64,000 nt of DNA, taken from positions 18,395,796 through 18,459,795 of the forward strand of contig NC_088655.1 of NCBI RefSeq assembly GCF_964019385.1, written 5' to 3'. How positions within the stretch are numbered: position 1 is the stretch's first letter; each line of letters begins with the position of its first letter. Under the pieces are notes generated by a model. It saw only the letters and a program-made list of their open reading frames with translations, did no database searches and had not been told where the DNA came from. The translations under genes were made by a program, and so were the position numbers. Positions 28,401-47,220 of the stretch are shown here, one piece after another. The stretch is from Sycon ciliatum. Its lineage: Eukaryota; Porifera; Calcarea; Leucosolenida; Sycettidae.

Positions 28401-29101
28401 GGAGCAGTCGGCAAAGGGCCCAAATCGTGCGCCGCTTCTGTACTGGAGTTGTCTCGTGCCGGCTGCTGTGGCTGGGGCTGACTGGCCAGCGGTGTAGACG
28501 GGGTGGTAGACGTTGGCCGCTGCGACACGGCTGGGATCGGAGAGTCTGGATGCTGCGACGCCTGCCGCAACTCCTGCATTGACATCTGTGAGCTGGCCTC
28601 AGGCTGCGATGCATCGGTGGTTAACGACTGCGTTGAATCGAGAAATGCCAGAAGATTAACGTCCGCAGTAGAAGGCAATGATTGGCTGCATGCCAAAGCA
28701 GAGGCTGATGCTGACTGGAGGTCCTGTGTCCTCGTAGAGGCTGTTTGTCCACTACCAGCTAGTGCAGGCTGAGTACCATCTGGCGCTGCAACGGAGGCGC
28801 AACTTCTCGGCGCCTTGCTAAAGTTAGTGTTTCTGCATCTCCCCTTTGAAAGCGGGACGCAATTGTCACAACTGACACTATTCTTTGCGCAGCTGCAATT
28901 GGCACAAGAGCCCAATGCGTTACACTTGCAGCATTTAGGCATGATGAACACAGGACATTGCGTGAAAACTGGCTCCGGAGCTAATACCTCACAGCTCCTG
29001 GGTGGAGGTGATGCAATACTGAGAAACAGCGAAAATGCAAAGAGTAGCGCCAGCAATTGGAGTCCGCCACCAAAAACTTCACTAGTTAAGGGTGATAAAT
29101 G
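25409..29101 (-). mobile_element. REL retrotransposon E6 (family C), near full length
   Basis: This 3.7-kb copy carries the N-terminal Cys motif, RT, endonuclease and 3' UTR, with a short 5' region (28943-29101) before the array. The 3' end is identical to that of E5, including the AATAAA hexamer (reverse complement at 25418-25423). Confidence 0.92.
25560..28942 (-). pseudogene. Family-C REL polyprotein with RT-active-site and endonuclease lesions
   Basis: The likely start is ATG at 28942-28940. The N-terminus has eight cysteines spaced C4-x2-C7-x5-C13-x2-C16-x-C18-x6-C25-x2-C28-x7-C36, followed by a long Ser/Gln/Pro-rich linker and then the RT. Two lesions are visible against the sister copy E5. 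The YADD box reads YADG (GCC for GTC on the + strand near 27096). A 4-bp deletion at about 25988, just before the first catalytic Asp of the endonuclease, shifts the frame, and the rest of the domain continues in another frame at 25907-25560. The frame is also open upstream of the ATG through the array, so the start is not certain. Confidence 0.85.
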
Positions 29102-29489
<388 letters not shown>

Positions 29490-29797
29490 AAAATGATGAT
29501 GCAAAGAAAGAAAAGAACACCGGAAACATAATGCTGGATTTGAAAGAAGAAGAGAAAAAGGAAGATTAAAAGAAACCTGACCAAGAGAACTCAAGCATTG
29601 CACCCAGGAGGCAAAAATGAACTCAATCCCTAGCATAGGCTCAATGAGGTCGTGTAATTGCACAAATTTCAACGGATCCAAGTAAAACTCCAACCAACAA
29701 GTGGAACGAATCCAAATATTACAAAGCAACAGCGAAAATAGAATAACAACACAGTGAACAAAAAAAGAAAAGAATACTATTCGATAGACAAGTCCAG

Positions 29798-32700
29798 TTA
29801 CTGCACACGTGACATGTGCGCCAGTGCACGGCACTCGGTTACGAAACCATGACGGCCTGTACCGGAGACACCACGGGCATACGACGATCTTGACCCCCGA
29901 AAACACGTAATCTGCCACCGGATTAGGGAGGTACTTATCCTCGATCGCAAGTGACCAAGGACAAGGGCGTACTGAAGATCCCGATTCTTATCTGCTATAC
30001 GGGCTGCCAAAGTCTTCAGGAATCTGCTGCACTCCGGCGCACTCTGACCATTCGTTGCGAAAACCAGAGGGGTAAATGACCCACGATCCACCTGGTTAAT
30101 CCGGTCAGCATACTGTCGCTTCTTCTGGCGCTCATGCTGGGACAACTGACCCGCCACTTCCGGTCCAGACAGCAAAGACGGCCTTGGGTGAGTCACCCGC
30201 ACATCAAAAAAGGCGTTTTGCTGCCTGGTCCAGAAGCCACGAGCCCGTATGTCCACACGAGCGCCATCAGCTGAGCTGCCAGAGACTGCCTCGCCCTGGA
30301 GTGGCATCAGCGGTGGCTCGATCGCCACATCACACACGACGCTGCCGAGGGCGTCCGCAAGGAGATCCCTCAACTCGTTGTGGCGCTGCGTTGGGTAGCC
30401 TCCACTGGGGCAAGTGAGTGCGTGATGGCTTGACATCTCCCCTCCACACACACAGGACAATGCAACCCCATCCAGCGATAAATCATACCGCAGACAGAGT
30501 GCATCCCTGAAGTCAGATTTATTAAATACTGACCCAGGTATGTGCATGGAAGGGGGAGTGCCAAGCCAAGTGGATACACCACCCTCACCTGCCACATCCA
30601 CAAGGAGGCGCTGCTGATCCGACAGATCAGGCTTGATCCCAGTCAAGATGTCCAGCTGCTGAGACCGGCGTCGGCCACGAGCCTGAACTGCCAATGCCTT
30701 GCTGGTTGAAATTACGTCGGCGACTCGACGCTCGCCCAGACCGACCACCACACACGTCACCATAGGGTCTATCGCATCGCAACAGAGCAGACGCTCAGCC
30801 TCGGCACGCACACTCCCGATTCGCATAGCGAGACCGCCGTTTCGTAGGGGCAGAGATAGTAGCTGACGAAGCGCACCGTCAGGCCTGAACGTGTGGCCAG
30901 TCAGCGCCGGCAGCAGATCGTCATTGATGGCCCGGTCCAGAGGTGAGTACACGGCTGGGTCGGCAGGGACCACACGCTGTAAGAAGGTCCACCGGGATTG
31001 CAGAGACGCAACAAAAAGGCGATAAGCCGCCTGCGGTTGCGTCACAGCCAAGCCAGCAAGGCGCTTCACCAATCGACACATGCCCGCAACCCGATCCAAT
31101 ACAAAGTCATTCTGAAACTGTTGGCTGCCAATGGCTCCACCCAGATACCGCACACCATCAGTCTGGATTCTGACGCCCGTGCCAGCGAAAGCCTCCTGTG
31201 CCTCAGCCAGAAGATGCGGTCGGACAAGCAGCACAGTTTTCTTGGCATTCGGGTAGTACCCGTACTGAGGGCCGGCCTCCTCAATGGCAGACCAATACCG
31301 ACGCAGTGGTTGTATCTTGTCGGCAGCCGCATCATCATCTGCGTACCAGATTTGAGCTGTTGACTCCGATGCTGAACCAAGCTGCGCAGCAAGAGGAACG
31401 GTGGCCAATGCGTAAAACGCCATTGCCAGAGGGTCCCCCTGGCAAGTTCCCTCGCGCGAATACAATACCTCTCCGCCATCGAGGTAGAGTGGTATGTCGG
31501 CCTGGTATGTATTTACAAACACTCGACCAGCTGCAGGGCAAACCTTTGGTATGTTGTTGATTGCGGCTGCACGGTTCAACGCATTAAACGCATTTGAAGC
31601 GTCAACGAGGAGAATGGCAGTGTCCTCATCACGCTCGTACAAGCCAGTGAGGGCTTGGACAGCAACCTCACAGGCGGAGGGGACGCCGACACACAGCTGC
31701 CGTGGGACAGTGACGGCCGCAACGTCACGCTCGATCACGGCCATGATCACCTTCCCGACCACTCTCCGGAAAACCTCACCGATCGCTATCGGTCTTACGC
31801 CAGGTTGCTTGTCAAGCGGTATTAGTCGACCGGCGAGGAAAGCTCGGAGATGAGATGGGTCAATCTCCTCCACGCACAAACACCTGGCCATGTGGGCAAG
31901 GGATGTGCAGAGTGCCTTCGACGCCGCACCGTACATGGAAGCCATCCGCCGCCAAGCCTCCGAATCCAGTGCCGAAGGGCCAGCAGCGCCCTTCATCGCC
32001 ATGATGGTAGCTCGTACCTTTGTTGATGTTATGGCCTCATAAAGCACGTTATCCGGTGGAGGCGGACCGTCAGGCAGCAGAACGCTTGGCTCAGGGGGAA
32101 CAGGATCCGGATGCTTTGCCCTCAACGTCTCAAGTACAGTTTGTCCATCCACAATAGATGAAAGAGACAAGACACCACCACCACCACCCTCCTCTACGTA
32201 GTGGGCAGCCGTGCCAAGTCGATCACCATAGACTAGCTTAGCGAACTGGACGTCATCTAATCCACCACCCGCAGAGCCACCAGAATGAGGCATCGGCAAA
32301 TGCGCCTGGATGCACCGAGACTCCCGCAGCAGGGCCGATAAATTGCCAGCTGACCACAAAGAAAGCCTCTTTCGTAGAAACTTCCTGTGGTCAGCGGCGG
32401 CTGAGGTGTTGAACGGCCTCTGCAGCAGAAGGTGGCACGCAACGACTACGGCAGACCACGCAAACGCCCGAGCCCCTGATCCATCTGTGAAAAGGCCAAT
32501 CAATCTGGAAAGTTCCTTCACAAAGTCCTCACCTTCAGCGCCGAAGGGGACGATAAATAAATTCCTTTTCCAAGACACAGCCTCACTGTAGGCCGAATCC
32601 AGCAACTGTGCAGCTTCTCCACTCCGCAGAGCCCAGAACCCACCTCCAGGGACAGCATCGGAGCCACCGCCATCACCCGAGGGCGGGTCAACATAAGCAG

Positions 32701-33286
32701 GATCGGCCGCAGCCGAGGCAATATGGGTTGGTTGCTGGACCGTGGTACCACTATTTCCAGAACCACGGACCGGAGGGAGGTCAACACGTAACTCTCGTGA
32801 CTCCCCAGCACAATCAGCAGAAGCAACTGCGGAAAGTGGGTCAGCAGCGTCAATTGAAGCCGCCTCCGAGCACGAGAGATCAGGCAGATCCACCCGCAGT
32901 GGCTGTATGGATGAAGCAGCAGCAACAGATTGAGAAGGCTGCACAGAATTTGCGGCTCCAGGGTGCAATGCTGCACGGGAACGTACCGTGGCCGACGACT
33001 GGGGTCTGCAGACCGAATTATTCCGCCCTCCGCGAGGCACCCACCCCGGTACTGATTCGGGTGGTGCATCAGGCAGCGAACGCTCCCCAGCAGCACCGCC
33101 AGTGACAATCGTAACGCTCAGATTAGTGTTACCGAAATTGGTGCATCTTTGGTCCCTGCCGGGGTAGCAGTCGACACAGCATCGTCCCGCTGCGTTGCAG
33201 GAGCAAGAGCGGCACGTGCCCGACGCTCTACTGCAGGAACAGCACAAGCGCTTGCTGTTACTTCCCCTGCGCGACTGAGACGACAT
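29798..33286 (-). CDS. Intact REL retrotransposon polyprotein (family D, 1162 aa): Cys motif, RT, restriction-like endonuclease
   Basis: Start ATG at 33286, stop TAA at 29798-29800. N-terminal cysteines are at residues 15/16, 18, 25, 28, 30, 36/37, 40 and 48, in the C-x2-C..C-x2-C-x-C..C-x2-C..C pattern, and are probably nucleic-acid binding. A Pro/Ser/Ala-rich linker extends to about residue 235. The reverse transcriptase includes PLDKQPGVRPIAIGEVFRR, LLVDASNAFNALNR, REGTCQGDPLAMAFYAL and YADD at 648-651. The endonuclease has CVC (945-947), His954/955 and Cys959, RHN (968-970), Asp1012 and Asp1028. Known R2-type elements use this endonuclease to nick the target and prime cDNA synthesis. No apurinic endonuclease or RNase H was seen. 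Confidence 0.92.
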   Translation of the reverse strand: MSSQSRRGSNSKRLCCSCSRASGTCRSCSCNAAGRCCVDCYPGRDQRCTNFGNTNLSVTIVTGGAAGERSLPDAPPESVPGWVPRGGRNNSVCRPQSSATVRSRAALHPGAANSVQPSQSVAAASSIQPLRVDLPDLSCSEAASIDAADPLSAVASADCAGESRELRVDLPPVRGSGNSGTTVQQPTHIASAAADPAYVDPPSGDGGGSDAVPGGGFWALRSGEAAQLLDSAYSEAVSWKRNLFIVPFGAEGEDFVKELSRLIGLFTDGSGARAFAWSAVVVACHLLLQRPFNTSAAADHRKFLRKRLSLWSAGNLSALLRESRCIQAHLPMPHSGGSAGGGLDDVQFAKLVYGDRLGTAAHYVEEGGGGGVLSLSSIVDGQTVLETLRAKHPDPVPPEPSVLLPDGPPPPDNVLYEAITSTKVRATIMAMKGAAGPSALDSEAWRRMASMYGAASKALCTSLAHMARCLCVEEIDPSHLRAFLAGRLIPLDKQPGVRPIAIGEVFRRVVGKVIMAVIERDVAAVTVPRQLCVGVPSACEVAVQALTGLYERDEDTAILLVDASNAFNALNRAAAINNIPKVCPAAGRVFVNTYQADIPLYLDGGEVLYSREGTCQGDPLAMAFYALATVPLAAQLGSASESTAQIWYADDDAAADKIQPLRRYWSAIEEAGPQYGYYPNAKKTVLLVRPHLLAEAQEAFAGTGVRIQTDGVRYLGGAIGSQQFQNDFVLDRVAGMCRLVKRLAGLAVTQPQAAYRLFVASLQSRWTFLQRVVPADPAVYSPLDRAINDDLLPALTGHTFRPDGALRQLLSLPLRNGGLAMRIGSVRAEAERLLCCDAIDPMVTCVVVGLGERRVADVISTSKALAVQARGRRRSQQLDILTGIKPDLSDQQRLLVDVAGEGGVSTWLGTPPSMHIPGSVFNKSDFRDALCLRYDLSLDGVALSCVCGGEMSSHHALTCPSGGYPTQRHNELRDLLADALGSVVCDVAIEPPLMPLQGEAVSGSSADGARVDIRARGFWTRQQNAFFDVRVTHPRPSLLSGPEVAGQLSQHERQKKRQYADRINQVDRGSFTPLVFATNGQSAPECSRFLKTLAARIADKNRDLQYALVLGHLRSRISTSLIRWQITCFRGSRSSYARGVSGTGRHGFVTECRALAHMSRVQ

Positions 33287-33736
33287 AGCAGGCTAACACG
33301 CGGGCCAGACGTGCGACCAGACGTGCGACCCTGAAGGACGCCGTGCTGGGCTGGGCTCATAGAAAGACAGCTGCGGACTTCAGTTACTGTGCATACACGA
33401 GCACGGCCAGATGAAGGCGCGAAGAGACTCGAGGTGTGAAGAGCAGCCTGCACGTCAGTCGTCACAGACCACGCGGGAAAGCACCCAGCCGCGAAGCGCA
33501 GCACAGCAAGCCAGCTGATCCAAGGCCAAAGGCGAAGGCACGGAAAGCGAGCCGAAACTACAACGCAATGGCCGGTTCGCCAGGTAAAAGGAAACCAGCT
33601 GGAGGGAGGAATAGTGGACTGGGCAACTCCACAGCGGTGAAAAGTACTGGAGCCGACTCCTGAAGCCTAGAAGAAAGTAATGAAATAAGTTAATAATCGG
33701 TTGACTGGGATAGTGGATACAGCAATTAGAAAAACT

Positions 33737-33761
33737 GCGGAGGAGCAAAATCTCCATCCGC
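33737..33761 (-). promoter_or_regulatory. Conserved 5'-UTR hairpin of family-D elements (E7)
   Basis: The sense strand can form a stem of GCGGATGGAG with CTCCTCCGC around a short ATTTTG-type loop, 18 bp from the array boundary. The same hairpin is at 38889-38913 in E8, while the bases between hairpin and array differ. Conservation at the 5' end suggests an RNA function such as 5'-end processing or protein binding; this is inference. Confidence 0.5.
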
Positions 33762-33778
33762 ACTCCAGTGTAAAGAAG

Positions 33779-34727
<949 letters not shown>

Positions 34728-35069
34728 GAACTTCGCCTTTATTTGAAAACAAACCGGGTATCAGAAAGAAGAAACTGAAAAGCGCAAGCAAGAAAAGCAA
34801 TGGTGACAAAACCATTCAAGAAAAATCAAATCAAATAAATAGGAAAATCCAATCAGAAAATAAAATAAAATAAAAGAATCAAGCCAACTAGGGAATACAA
34901 AAACAAAGAGCAAACCCGCAAACACCATCCAAGCATCGCTACTACCAGTACGGTGACGTTTCCATTCACCCAACCGCTCAAACGCTTTTAAAACGAAAAC
35001 AAATACAACAGAACACTCTGAGACAGAATGAAACCAATGACAATATTATGGCAAGTCCATTGATGCCCG

Positions 35070-38000
35070 TCAGCGCGGCATATGAGCCAATGTACGGCAC
35101 TCCGTTACAAAGCAATGTCGGCCAATGCCGGATCCACTGCGTAGGTGTGATGCACGTGACCCCCGGAAGCAAGTAATCTGCCACCGCATCAGAGATAGAC
35201 TGATTCTCGAGCGCAAGTGGCTGATGATGAGACGATACGGTATGTCCGAGTTCTTATGGTGCATTTGTGTTGCGAGGGTCTTGAGGAAGATGCCACATTC
35301 GGGAGCACACTGTCCACTGGTGGCGAAAACAAGCGGAGTGAACGATCCTCGATCCACCTGGTTGATTCGATCGGAATACTGACGTTTCTTCTGACGCTCG
35401 TGTTGGGATAACTGGCTCGACACTTCTGGTCCAGACAGCAAAGACGGCCTTGGGTGCGTGACCCCGTACATCAAAAAAGGCGTTTTGCTGCCTGGTCCAG
35501 AAGCCACGAGCCCGTATATCCACACGAGCACCGTCAGCTGAACCCCCAGAGACGGCTTCACCACCCAGCGGCATCAGCGGTGGCTCAATCTCGACATCGC
35601 AAACAACACTAGCGAGTGCGTCCGCTAGGAGGTCGCGAAGTTCATTATGTCTCTGGGTAGGGTATCCCCCGCTTGGGCACGTGAGGGCGTGATGAACTGA
35701 CATGTCTTGGCCACAAACACAGGATAATGATATGCCATCAAGCGGCAGGCCATACCTCAGGCACAATGCGTCTCGAAAATCAGACTCGTTGAATATAGTT
35801 AAAGGAAAAGAAGCCGATGGAGGCGTAACCAGCCACGTTGACACACCGCCGTCACCCGCGACATCCACTAGTAGGCGCTGCTCATCCGTCAGAGCGGGCC
35901 TGATCTCCTCCAATGCAGCATTGTGCTGCGCACGGCGTTCCCGGCGAGCCTGCGTGGCCAAACCCCTGGAGGCAGCGATGATATCAGCAACAGGACCGTC
36001 GATAGCATCAGGACCATCGACAGCACCAGTCAGCACGCAATCCACCATGGGCATTATCGACGTCCGGCAAAGGAGGTACTCAGCCTCCGCACGCAAACTG
36101 CCAATGCGGATAGCCAGCCCTCCATTCCTCACAGGCATTGCAAAGAGCTGACGGAGTACACCATCAGCCGCAAGAGGATGGCCTGTCAATGCTGGCAGCA
36201 GATGTTTGTTGATGACGTCATCCAGTGGCGTATACAGACAGGGTCCACAAAGACTGCACGCTGCAGATAGGTCCAACGGGACTGCAGAGAGGCAGAGAAG
36301 ACGCGAAAGGCCGCCTGAGGCTGGGTGACAGCCAGACCAGCAAGGCGCCTAACCAATGTGGACAGTTCCTCAACACGGCTCTTCACAAAATTCTCTCGGA
36401 ACTGTCGGTCTCCAATGGCCCCGCCAAGGTAACGAACGCCGTCGCTCCGGATACGGACATCAGTGCCGGCAAATACCTCCTGGGCCCTTTCCATTAAATG
36501 TGGACGGACGAGTAAAACCGTCTTCATGGCATTGGGGTGGTAGCCATACCGGGGCCCCTCCTCCACGATGCAATCCCAATACCCACGCAGCGGCAGGAGC
36601 TCTCCGGCTGCGGCATCGTCATCCGCGTACCAAATCTGGCTGGTGCTTGGAAGTCGACGCGACAGCCGAGATGCCAGGGGCACAGTCGCGAGAGCGTAGA
36701 ACGCCATGGCAAGAGGATCCCCTTGGCATGTACCCTCCCGGGAATAAATGACCTCTCCGCCATTGAGGTATAGAGGGATGTCGGCCTGGTAGGTGTTAAT
36801 GAAAATTCGCCCAGCGGCAGGACAGATTCTTGGAATGTTGTGTGTCGCCGCGGCCCTGTTCAGAGAATTGAAGGCGTTGGACGCATCCACCAGCAGAATA
36901 CCTTGAGTCGTCTCGCGGTCATAGAGGCCGGTCAAAGCCTGCACCCCGACCTCGCAAGCCGACGGGACGCCGACGCACAGCTGATGAGGAGCAGTAACCG
37001 CAGCCACATCCCTCTCGATAACCGACATGACCACTTTCCCGATCACGCGGCGAAACACCTCCCCGGTGGCTATAGGCCTTACCCCAGGCTGCTTATCCAA
37101 TGGAATGAGCCTTGCTGCCAGGAATGAGCGGAGATCCCGCGGCTCAATTGCCTCAGTGCAAAGACGCTTGGCAGCACGAGCCAGAGCCGAGCACAGGTCG
37201 TCAGAAGCTGATGTATACATTGAGGCCATCCGACGCCAGGCAGCGGAGTCAAGGCCTGACGGACCCGCTGCCCCCTTCATAATCATGCAGGTCTTGCGGA
37301 TTTGAGCTGGTGTTATTGAATCAAACAGCACATTCTCCTGGACTGTGGCTTCATCATCGAGTAGAATCTCTGGTTCTGCATCAGCCGGAACAGGATGCTT
37401 GTCTCTCAACAATTCCAGTACCGACTTGCCACCCACAATCTTGTCCAACGGGAGTACGCCTCCACCACCATCATCCTCCAGGTAGTGAGCAGCTGCTCCA
37501 ATGCGGTCGCTGTATACCATTTTTGCGAACTCGACGTCATCCAGACCATTAGCTGCTGTTTTGCCAGGTGTTGATCTGGGTAGATGGGCTTGAATGCACC
37601 GTGCCTCACGCAGCAATGCCGCCATGTCTCCGCACATCCACCAGTCAAGACGCTTGCGTAACGATTTCTTGTTGTCAGAGGCATTGGATACTACAAAAGG
37701 CCGCTGCAAAATCAGATGGCAAGCAATGACCACAGTCGACCATGCAAAAGCTCCGTCGCGAGTTCCGCCGCTGAAAAGACCAATCAGGCGAGCTAGTTCC
37801 TTGACGAACCGACGACCCTCATCCCCGAAAGGTATGATAAATAGATTCCGTTGCCACTTGACTATTTCTGCATGGGTTTTGTCCATTTATATGATTATAT
37901 CGTCTGTTGGCAACGACCAAAAGCCATCAGGTTCTGGAGAATCACATTTCTCGGGTGGCAGATCAACAAACTGAGGCTGTCGAGACGAGCCGGGACCCAC

Positions 38001-38549
38001 AGAGGTCGACGCTGCAGACGCAGGTACCCGGGAAGCTGCAGTGGGGTCAGCAGAAGCACCCACGGGCGAAGGGGCGGCAGCGCAATCAGGAACCATCCCG
38101 GAGCACACAGGAACAGGCAAGTCCACCCGTAGTGACTCCCCACACGGAACCGCAGTCGCAGACACAGAAGATTGGGAAGATCCAGCGACCTCAGGCGCCG
38201 GTGCCGCACCCGAGCGTTCGGCGGTCGATGACGGGGGCCTGGATACCAAAGTCGCCCGTACCTCGCGAGGCACACCACCGGTCCGGCCAGCAGCGGACTC
38301 ACCCGATCGAGAAGGCTGCACTCTTCGTCCACTCCAGGCCGGCGGATCACCAGCAGAAAGGCCTTGAGGCACCTCTGATCCACCAACATCATGCAAATCC
38401 AGATTTCCAAAATTCTTGCAGCGCCCAACTTGACCTGGGTAGCAATTGAAACAGCATCGTCCATCCCTATTGCACGAACATGCTCCGCACGTTCCAGTTT
38501 TCTTGCTGCAGGAGCAACAGGGCCCAGCCGACGCCCCACGCCGTGACAT
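35070..38549 (-). pseudogene. Family-D REL polyprotein, one stop and two frameshifts
   Basis: The start ATG is at 38549. The Cys motif (CCSCSKKTGTCGACSC...CCFNC) and linker are read to 37887, where an in-frame TAA is followed at once by ATG. The RT then continues in the same frame (ENVLFDSITPAQIRK, LDKQPGVRPIATGEVFRR, LVDASNAFNSLNR, IWYADDDAAAG). A frameshift near 36240 moves the frame to 36276-35254, covering the rest of the RT, CVCGQDMSVHHALTCPSGG, RHNELRD and ARVDIRARGFW. A second frameshift, about one extra base near 35465, falls just after FFDVR, and the end (FTPLVFATSG...ITCFRGSRASH) is in a third frame to 35070. Compared with the intact copy E7 these are decay lesions. Confidence 0.85.
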
Positions 38550-38888
38550 GCCATGCAGCCTGCAGCACGGGCGAAGAGACGCGAGGTGTGAAGAGCACCT
38601 CGCATGTCACTCGCCACAGACCATGTGGGAAAACACTCACTGTGACTCAGCCGCGAAGCACAACACAGCAAGCCATCTCACCCACGGCCCAAAGGCGAAG
38701 GCACCGAAACTACAGCACAATGGCCGGTTCGCCAGGCAATACGACACCAGCTGGATGTAGAAATAGCAGACTGGGCAACTCCACAGCGGTAAAAACTACT
38801 GGAGCCGACTCCTGAAACCTAGACGAAAGTAATAACGTAGGATAAACAACCGGTTGACCTGGACAGTGCATAAAACAATTAAAAAACT

Positions 38889-38913
38889 GCGGAGGAGCAA
38901 AATCTCCATCCGC
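38889..38913 (-). promoter_or_regulatory. Conserved 5'-UTR hairpin of family-D elements (E8)
   Basis: Same 25-nt hairpin as at 33737-33761, located 15 bp from the array boundary. Flanking bases toward the array differ between the two copies. Confidence 0.5.
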
Positions 38914-38927
38914 ACTCTATGAGCCGC

Positions 38928-44777
<5,850 letters not shown>

Positions 44778-44850
<73 letters not shown>
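44778..44850 (+). repeat. (ACT)n array 11 (short right edge)
   Basis: About 24 units, ending at ACACACTAGAGCCC. It marks the right end of the array/retrotransposon nest. Confidence 0.97.
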
Positions 44851-45113
44851 ACACTAGAGCCCGCGCTATTCCGCGAGCGCTATTCGCCCTATTCCGCCGA
44901 CTTGACACTTGAATAGATAACCCTATAGTGCAAATGATAAGTATATCCATGATACAAAGGCTGAATTTGAAAATTGTTCTTGACTTGATTGGCTCATACC
45001 AACGATGGTGAAACATTACGTAACTTAAAACGAAAGTTTATGCTTGGAATAATATGGCATCTACAGCAGTTTCTGCTTTTGGTGACTTTTCTAAACAGAT
45101 GTTTGCAGTCCAG
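44851..45113 (+). other. End of host intron 4
   Basis: Apart from a GC-rich patch (about 44863-44902) I see only ordinary intron sequence, ending in the acceptor GCAGTCCAG used by the HRM exon. Confidence 0.5.
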
Positions 45114-45349
45114 AAGTAACTGATGGAGCAAGACGTGGAATGTTTTACTGGACTGAGACTTTTGCGAATGAACTAGAAACACATCTGTGTCCCGTGGAAC
45201 TGTCTGATGGTATCATCCGCTATGCAACCCGTCGGTGTATACCTACGTCACGCCCTCACAACGTATCCTTGGTGATGTCAACATGGCAAAAACCAGATAT
45301 CACAGACTGTCCAACTCCAGGCACAGCAAAGCTACAGAAACTTGCAAAG
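45114..45349 (+). CDS. Adhesion GPCR exon 5: hormone-receptor domain (HRM)
   Basis: The acceptor is GCAGTCCAG and the donor GTAGAG. Phase 1 in matches exon 4 across the 42-kb intron; phase 0 out matches exon 6. The protein has the HRM pattern of family-B/adhesion GPCRs: RRGMFYWTET, then HLCPVE, then RYATRRC and TWQKPDITDC. These are the aromatic W of the first block, the CP, the R-x-C and the W-x-PD-x-x-C ending. In the family this small extracellular disulfide-bonded domain sits just before GAIN. An alternative acceptor five bases upstream would break the phase. Confidence 0.8.
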
Positions 45350-46174
45350 GTAGAGGGCAGTTCTGCAGCTCATGACTGACGTTTAAGGGTGATAAATGGC
45401 TGATAGTGCAAGCAAGTATTATTAATTGTATCACTCTCTTAGCAATGAAACCCATTGATTTTTGCTGCACCTAAACGGTCGAATAATCCTGCACATTTCA
45501 CTCTTCAGACATAGACTGGCTACGTTTATTAGACTCCGGTTTTTGGTAATGGAAGGCATGCTTTGGTTTGTCATCATTTGTGAATCTAACAATGAGAACG
45601 AGCTGGCTCCATTTAGGAAACAAATTAACCTCGTAAAAAGACTGTGCTTCACCTTCATCCGTTACACGGCTAATCATTCACTATTAGATACCTATTCGGT
45701 ATCGCCAAGTTTCTTATATGTTTCCTGTAACCGTGTGCGTACCTTTTCGACTCATTGACAAGAAGAAGAACAAGAAGAACCAAGACGAGTCAACCGATGC
45801 CTGTTATGGCGAACATTCTCTAGCCAGTATGGTAGATCAGAGGTTTTCAACTTCTCAATACTCTTGCATGCCAGGCGATGGTGCGTAGAAGGTGCGAGCG
45901 ATGAAACTACATATTTTTCCAAGACTTGGGGCTGGGCCTGCTCACCTGCACGCATAAAATGGGTTTTTTTTTTTCACTGTTTTTTTTTCGCCCGCCCGTG
46001 TCCCTTTTCCAGGCAATATCCGACTCCAAACATAGAATTAACTTCGAGTGGCCTAAATGACACACTAACAAGTTGGCGCTTGCACTCAGGAGAAGAACTC
46101 TGATTTTCTCTGTGACGTTTGCCCTGCAATGATGTACATGTCTTATTCTTTCTCATGTTTATCTACAAATGCAG
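45350..46174 (+). other. Host intron 5
   Basis: Intron of 825 bp between HRM and GAIN exons. It contains T-rich runs near 45965-45990 but no gene, repeat or RNA that I can recognise. Confidence 0.6.
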
Positions 46175-46354
46175 GTTGATTTCAACACCAGCGAACCGCA
46201 ATCGGTTCTGAGCAGCTCACTGTCTGTCGCTAACTTAACTAACAACAGTACTGAGCTGACAAGCGATGACATCGATTTTGCCTCGACAGCTATCTTCAAT
46301 CTGGTCACGGCTGTCAGTAAGGATGAGGTGTTCAACCAATCCATAGGGCAGAAG
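46175..46354 (+). CDS. Adhesion GPCR exon 6: GAIN subdomain A
   Basis: Sixty codons, phase 0-0, between acceptor ACAAATGCAG and donor GTTAGG. The protein carries VLSSSLSVANLTNN, then DDIDFASTAIFNLV and VSKDEVFNQSIGQK, the helical pattern typical of the start of GAIN domains. N-glycosylation sequons are present. It is extracellular in the inferred receptor. Confidence 0.75.
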
Positions 46355-46682
46355 GTTAGGAATGTTATACCAATAACTCACCTGCAAAAGAACTATAATC
46401 AACTTGGCGAATCCGAACCTAGGAGTTTCGACCTTGGCGAATGTTTCTGCTACTTCAAAACTGATGCAAATAGCAATCAGCAGGCAGCTGTAGCTGTAGT
46501 TCATACCAGACAATCCCATGCCTTGGTTGTCCAATGCGTATGTTGTTCCATGCTTATGTTGTCCCATGCTTATGTTTTCCCAAGCCTATGTTGTCCCATT
46601 ATTTTGTTTGCCATTTTATCTACATACAAACTACCTTATGCCTTTCCCGACACATGTGGAAATCTATAGTCGGCAAGTTCAT

Positions 46683-46714
46683 GAATTATTATTATTATTA
46701 TTATTATTTATTAT
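46683..46714 (+). repeat. (ATT)n microsatellite
   Basis: Short ATT-rich run with one phase slip in host intron 6. Confidence 0.85.
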
Positions 46715-47083
46715 TTTGCTTGTTCGCGTTGGCATCAACCTGCATAAAGCAGGTATATAGCCTTCGCTTAAGCTGCCATAAAAAAGAAAGCTCATCCTAA
46801 GCGAGAGGGCTAGAGGGAAATATAACGATAACGAGATACAGAATACAAAGAAATCCAATGAGTTCAACGTACAATTCAAAACAAGAAAGAAAGGGAAGAA
46901 AAACAGAGCCGAATCTACCGATTGATCCATCAATCGACAAAGGGGACTAATCCGTTAGTGTTGCAAAGTAGAAGCTGATTATAGTTGCAGATCTCCAGGC
47001 CAGGGCCAGCATATTGCCGATTCTGGATAGGTCTCCGCAGCATTTGATGTGGTAATTATCATAATGTTTGATAAAATTGTTAG

Positions 47084-47214
47084 AGTATCTAGTATCTAGA
47101 GTACCGAGTCTCTAGTATCTAGAGTATCTAGTGTAATTGTATCCGTTATTATTGTTAAGGGTATCTAGTGTAATTGTATCCGTTATTATTGTTAAGGGTA
47201 TCTAGTGTAATTGT
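47084..47214 (+). repeat. 37-bp tandem repeat and TCTAG-rich tail at a LINE 3' end
   Basis: Two full copies of a 37-bp unit (47124-47160 and 47161-47197) plus a partial third to 47214. They are preceded by a short run of TCTAGAGTA/TCTAGTAT-like units. They lie just beyond the stop codon of the minus-strand LINE and probably are its 3' tail. Confidence 0.8.
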
Positions 47215-47220
47215 ATAACT

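Larger units (their letters stand above)
34728..38927 (-). mobile_element. REL retrotransposon E8 (family D), full length but inactivated
   Basis: This 4.2-kb element has 5' and 3' UTRs. It is related to E7 across its length: the shared 5' UTR block around 33584-33779 and 38716-38927 includes the hairpin. Its 3' UTR differs from E7 but is nearly identical to the short fragment at 5640-5875. AATAAA (reverse complement 34738-34743) lies about 10 bp from the array. Confidence 0.92.

Noticed and set aside
29086..29101. 16-bp match TTAAGGGTGATAAATG with the host intron at 45384-45399 as a target-site footprint
   Set aside because: A match of this length is expected about once by chance in a 64-kb self-comparison, and it does not sit at symmetrical junctions.
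37884..37889. TAAATG overlap in E8 as a programmed termination-reinitiation site
   Set aside because: The intact relative E7 reads straight through this position, so a simple nonsense mutation is more likely.
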